A stretch of DNA of 5,793 bases from Chitinophagales bacterium. Lineage in GTDB: Bacteria; Bacteroidota; Bacteroidia; Chitinophagales; UBA10324. Positions 5,606 to 5,793 of this stretch are shown here, in pieces. Numbering within the stretch: the first letter of the stretch is position 1; each line of letters begins with the position of its first letter. The stretch is from positions 1 through 5,793 of the forward strand of contig JACCZV010000172.1 of NCBI GenBank assembly GCA_013695775.1, given 5' to 3'. The translations under genes and the position numbers were made by a program. The notes under the pieces were generated by a model, which worked only from the letters and a program-made list of their open reading frames with translations, had not been told where the DNA came from and made no database searches.

Positions 5606-5633
5606 CGTCACCCTGAACTTGTTTCAGGGTCTC
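5606..5633 (+). repeat. Hairpin repeat C2
   Basis: Perfect 8-bp stem ACCCTGAA (5610-5617) with TTCAGGGT (5623-5630) and loop CTTGT. It lies 12 bp beyond the stop codon of the minus-strand GH3 gene, so its hairpin would sit in that mRNA's 3' end. There is no T-run on either strand, so it is not a standard intrinsic terminator. Confidence 0.88.
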
Positions 5634-5642
5634 AGAAATTTA

Positions 5643-5793
5643 TCACAACCTATTTGAATTCTGGGGAGCAGATGAAAGGTTGCAGCTTTCCAGTATTTCA
5701 TCAACATAAATCCGGTCATTACTCAGCCTCGGTACTTTATTCTGCCCGCCTAATTTACCGATTGATTTCATGTAATCAATAAATCCGTTCTTT
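5643..5793 (-). CDS. GH3 family protein (acyl-adenylase superfamily), C-terminal end only
   Basis: Reading the minus strand from the window edge gives 49 codons and a TGA (complement of 5643-5645). The peptide contains YMKSIGKLGGQNKVPRLSND followed by RIYVDEIL. This matches the C-terminal signature I know from bacterial GH3 auxin-responsive-promoter family proteins in Bacteroidota (K-x-x-GKLGGQ-x-KVPRLSNDR). The remaining tail, about 17 residues ending in SAPQNSNRL, is polar. GH3 proteins are ATP-dependent acyl-amido synthetases in plants; the bacterial substrate is not established from sequence. The start lies outside the window. It is convergent with the Spy-like gene across the repeat cluster. 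Confidence 0.85.
   Translation of the reverse strand, partial: KNGFIDYMKSIGKLGGQNKVPRLSNDRIYVDEILESCNLSSAPQNSNRL

Larger units (their letters stand above)
5271..5634. repeat. Cluster of hairpin-forming interspersed repeats (REP/BIME-like)
   Basis: This cluster fills most of the 402-bp gene-free gap 5241-5642 between convergent genes; no reading frame or RNA gene was seen in it. It contains five intact hairpins, one degraded hairpin and two partial copies, all of one family. One subtype (A) has stem ATGCTGAA/TTCAGCAT, the other (B, C) has (A/T)(C)CCTGAA/TTCAGG(G)(T/A). In order they are: fragments at 5276-5285 and 5301-5321, then A1, B1, C1, A2, A3, B2, C2. A and B lie in one orientation and C in the opposite one, a mosaic arrangement like enterobacterial BIMEs. 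No RAYT transposase is in the window. Likely effects are mRNA 3'-end stabilisation or transcript separation (inference). Confidence 0.85.

Noticed and set aside
5606..5633. C2 hairpin as an intrinsic terminator for the GH3 or Spy-like gene
   Set aside because: No run of T follows the hairpin on either strand, and the same element recurs several times, so it was classed as a repeat.
5340..5634. CRISPR array
   Set aside because: The repeats are short hairpins with unequal spacing, opposite orientations and repeated 'spacers' (the linkers themselves are duplicated); there are no cas genes. This fits REP/BIME-like elements.

Overview
The window looks like a chromosomal segment of a Bacteroidota bacterium, most likely Cytophagales-like. 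The pointers are: exported proteins with signal peptides ending just before Gln (S-F-S|Q, L-G|Q, A-A|Q); Bacteroidota-typical families (DUF6029, Omp28-related lipoprotein, bacterial GH3 protein); moderate to low GC; and a TAnnTTTG-type -7 element before one gene. No RNA gene, transposase, phage gene or CRISPR array was seen.

Layout. Bases 1-348 hold the 3' end of a PD40/TolB-like beta-propeller gene (+). Bases 421-1059 (-) encode an exported, probably outer-membrane beta-barrel protein of unknown role. Bases 1211-1717 (-) encode a periplasmic TlpA/ResA-type thioredoxin with a WCVPC site. A 165-bp divergent promoter region separates it from a plus-strand run: a DUF6029 outer-membrane protein (1883-3466), an Omp28-related lipoprotein with a CINC thioredoxin-like site (3556-4404), and a small membrane-anchored Rieske-fold protein (4427-4834) that keeps all four Rieske cysteines but has lost both histidine ligands. 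A small Spy/CpxP-like helical protein follows (4935-5240). The right end (5643-5793, -) is the C-terminus of a GH3-family protein.

The 402-bp convergent gap 5241-5642 is packed with hairpin-forming interspersed repeats. Five intact hairpins, one degraded hairpin and two fragments belong to one family in both orientations. Two subtypes differ by two compensatory base-pair changes in the stem. A composite block of about 120 bp occurs twice, 172 bp apart.

How the genes may work together (inference): the central block joins four envelope proteins that all carry paired cysteines: a TlpA thioredoxin, DUF6029 with its only two Cys near the C-terminus, an Omp28 lipoprotein with CxxC, and a Rieske-fold protein whose ligand loss suggests disulfides rather than a normal [2Fe-2S] cluster. 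I propose a cell-envelope thiol/disulfide cassette. This rests on gene order and visible motifs only.
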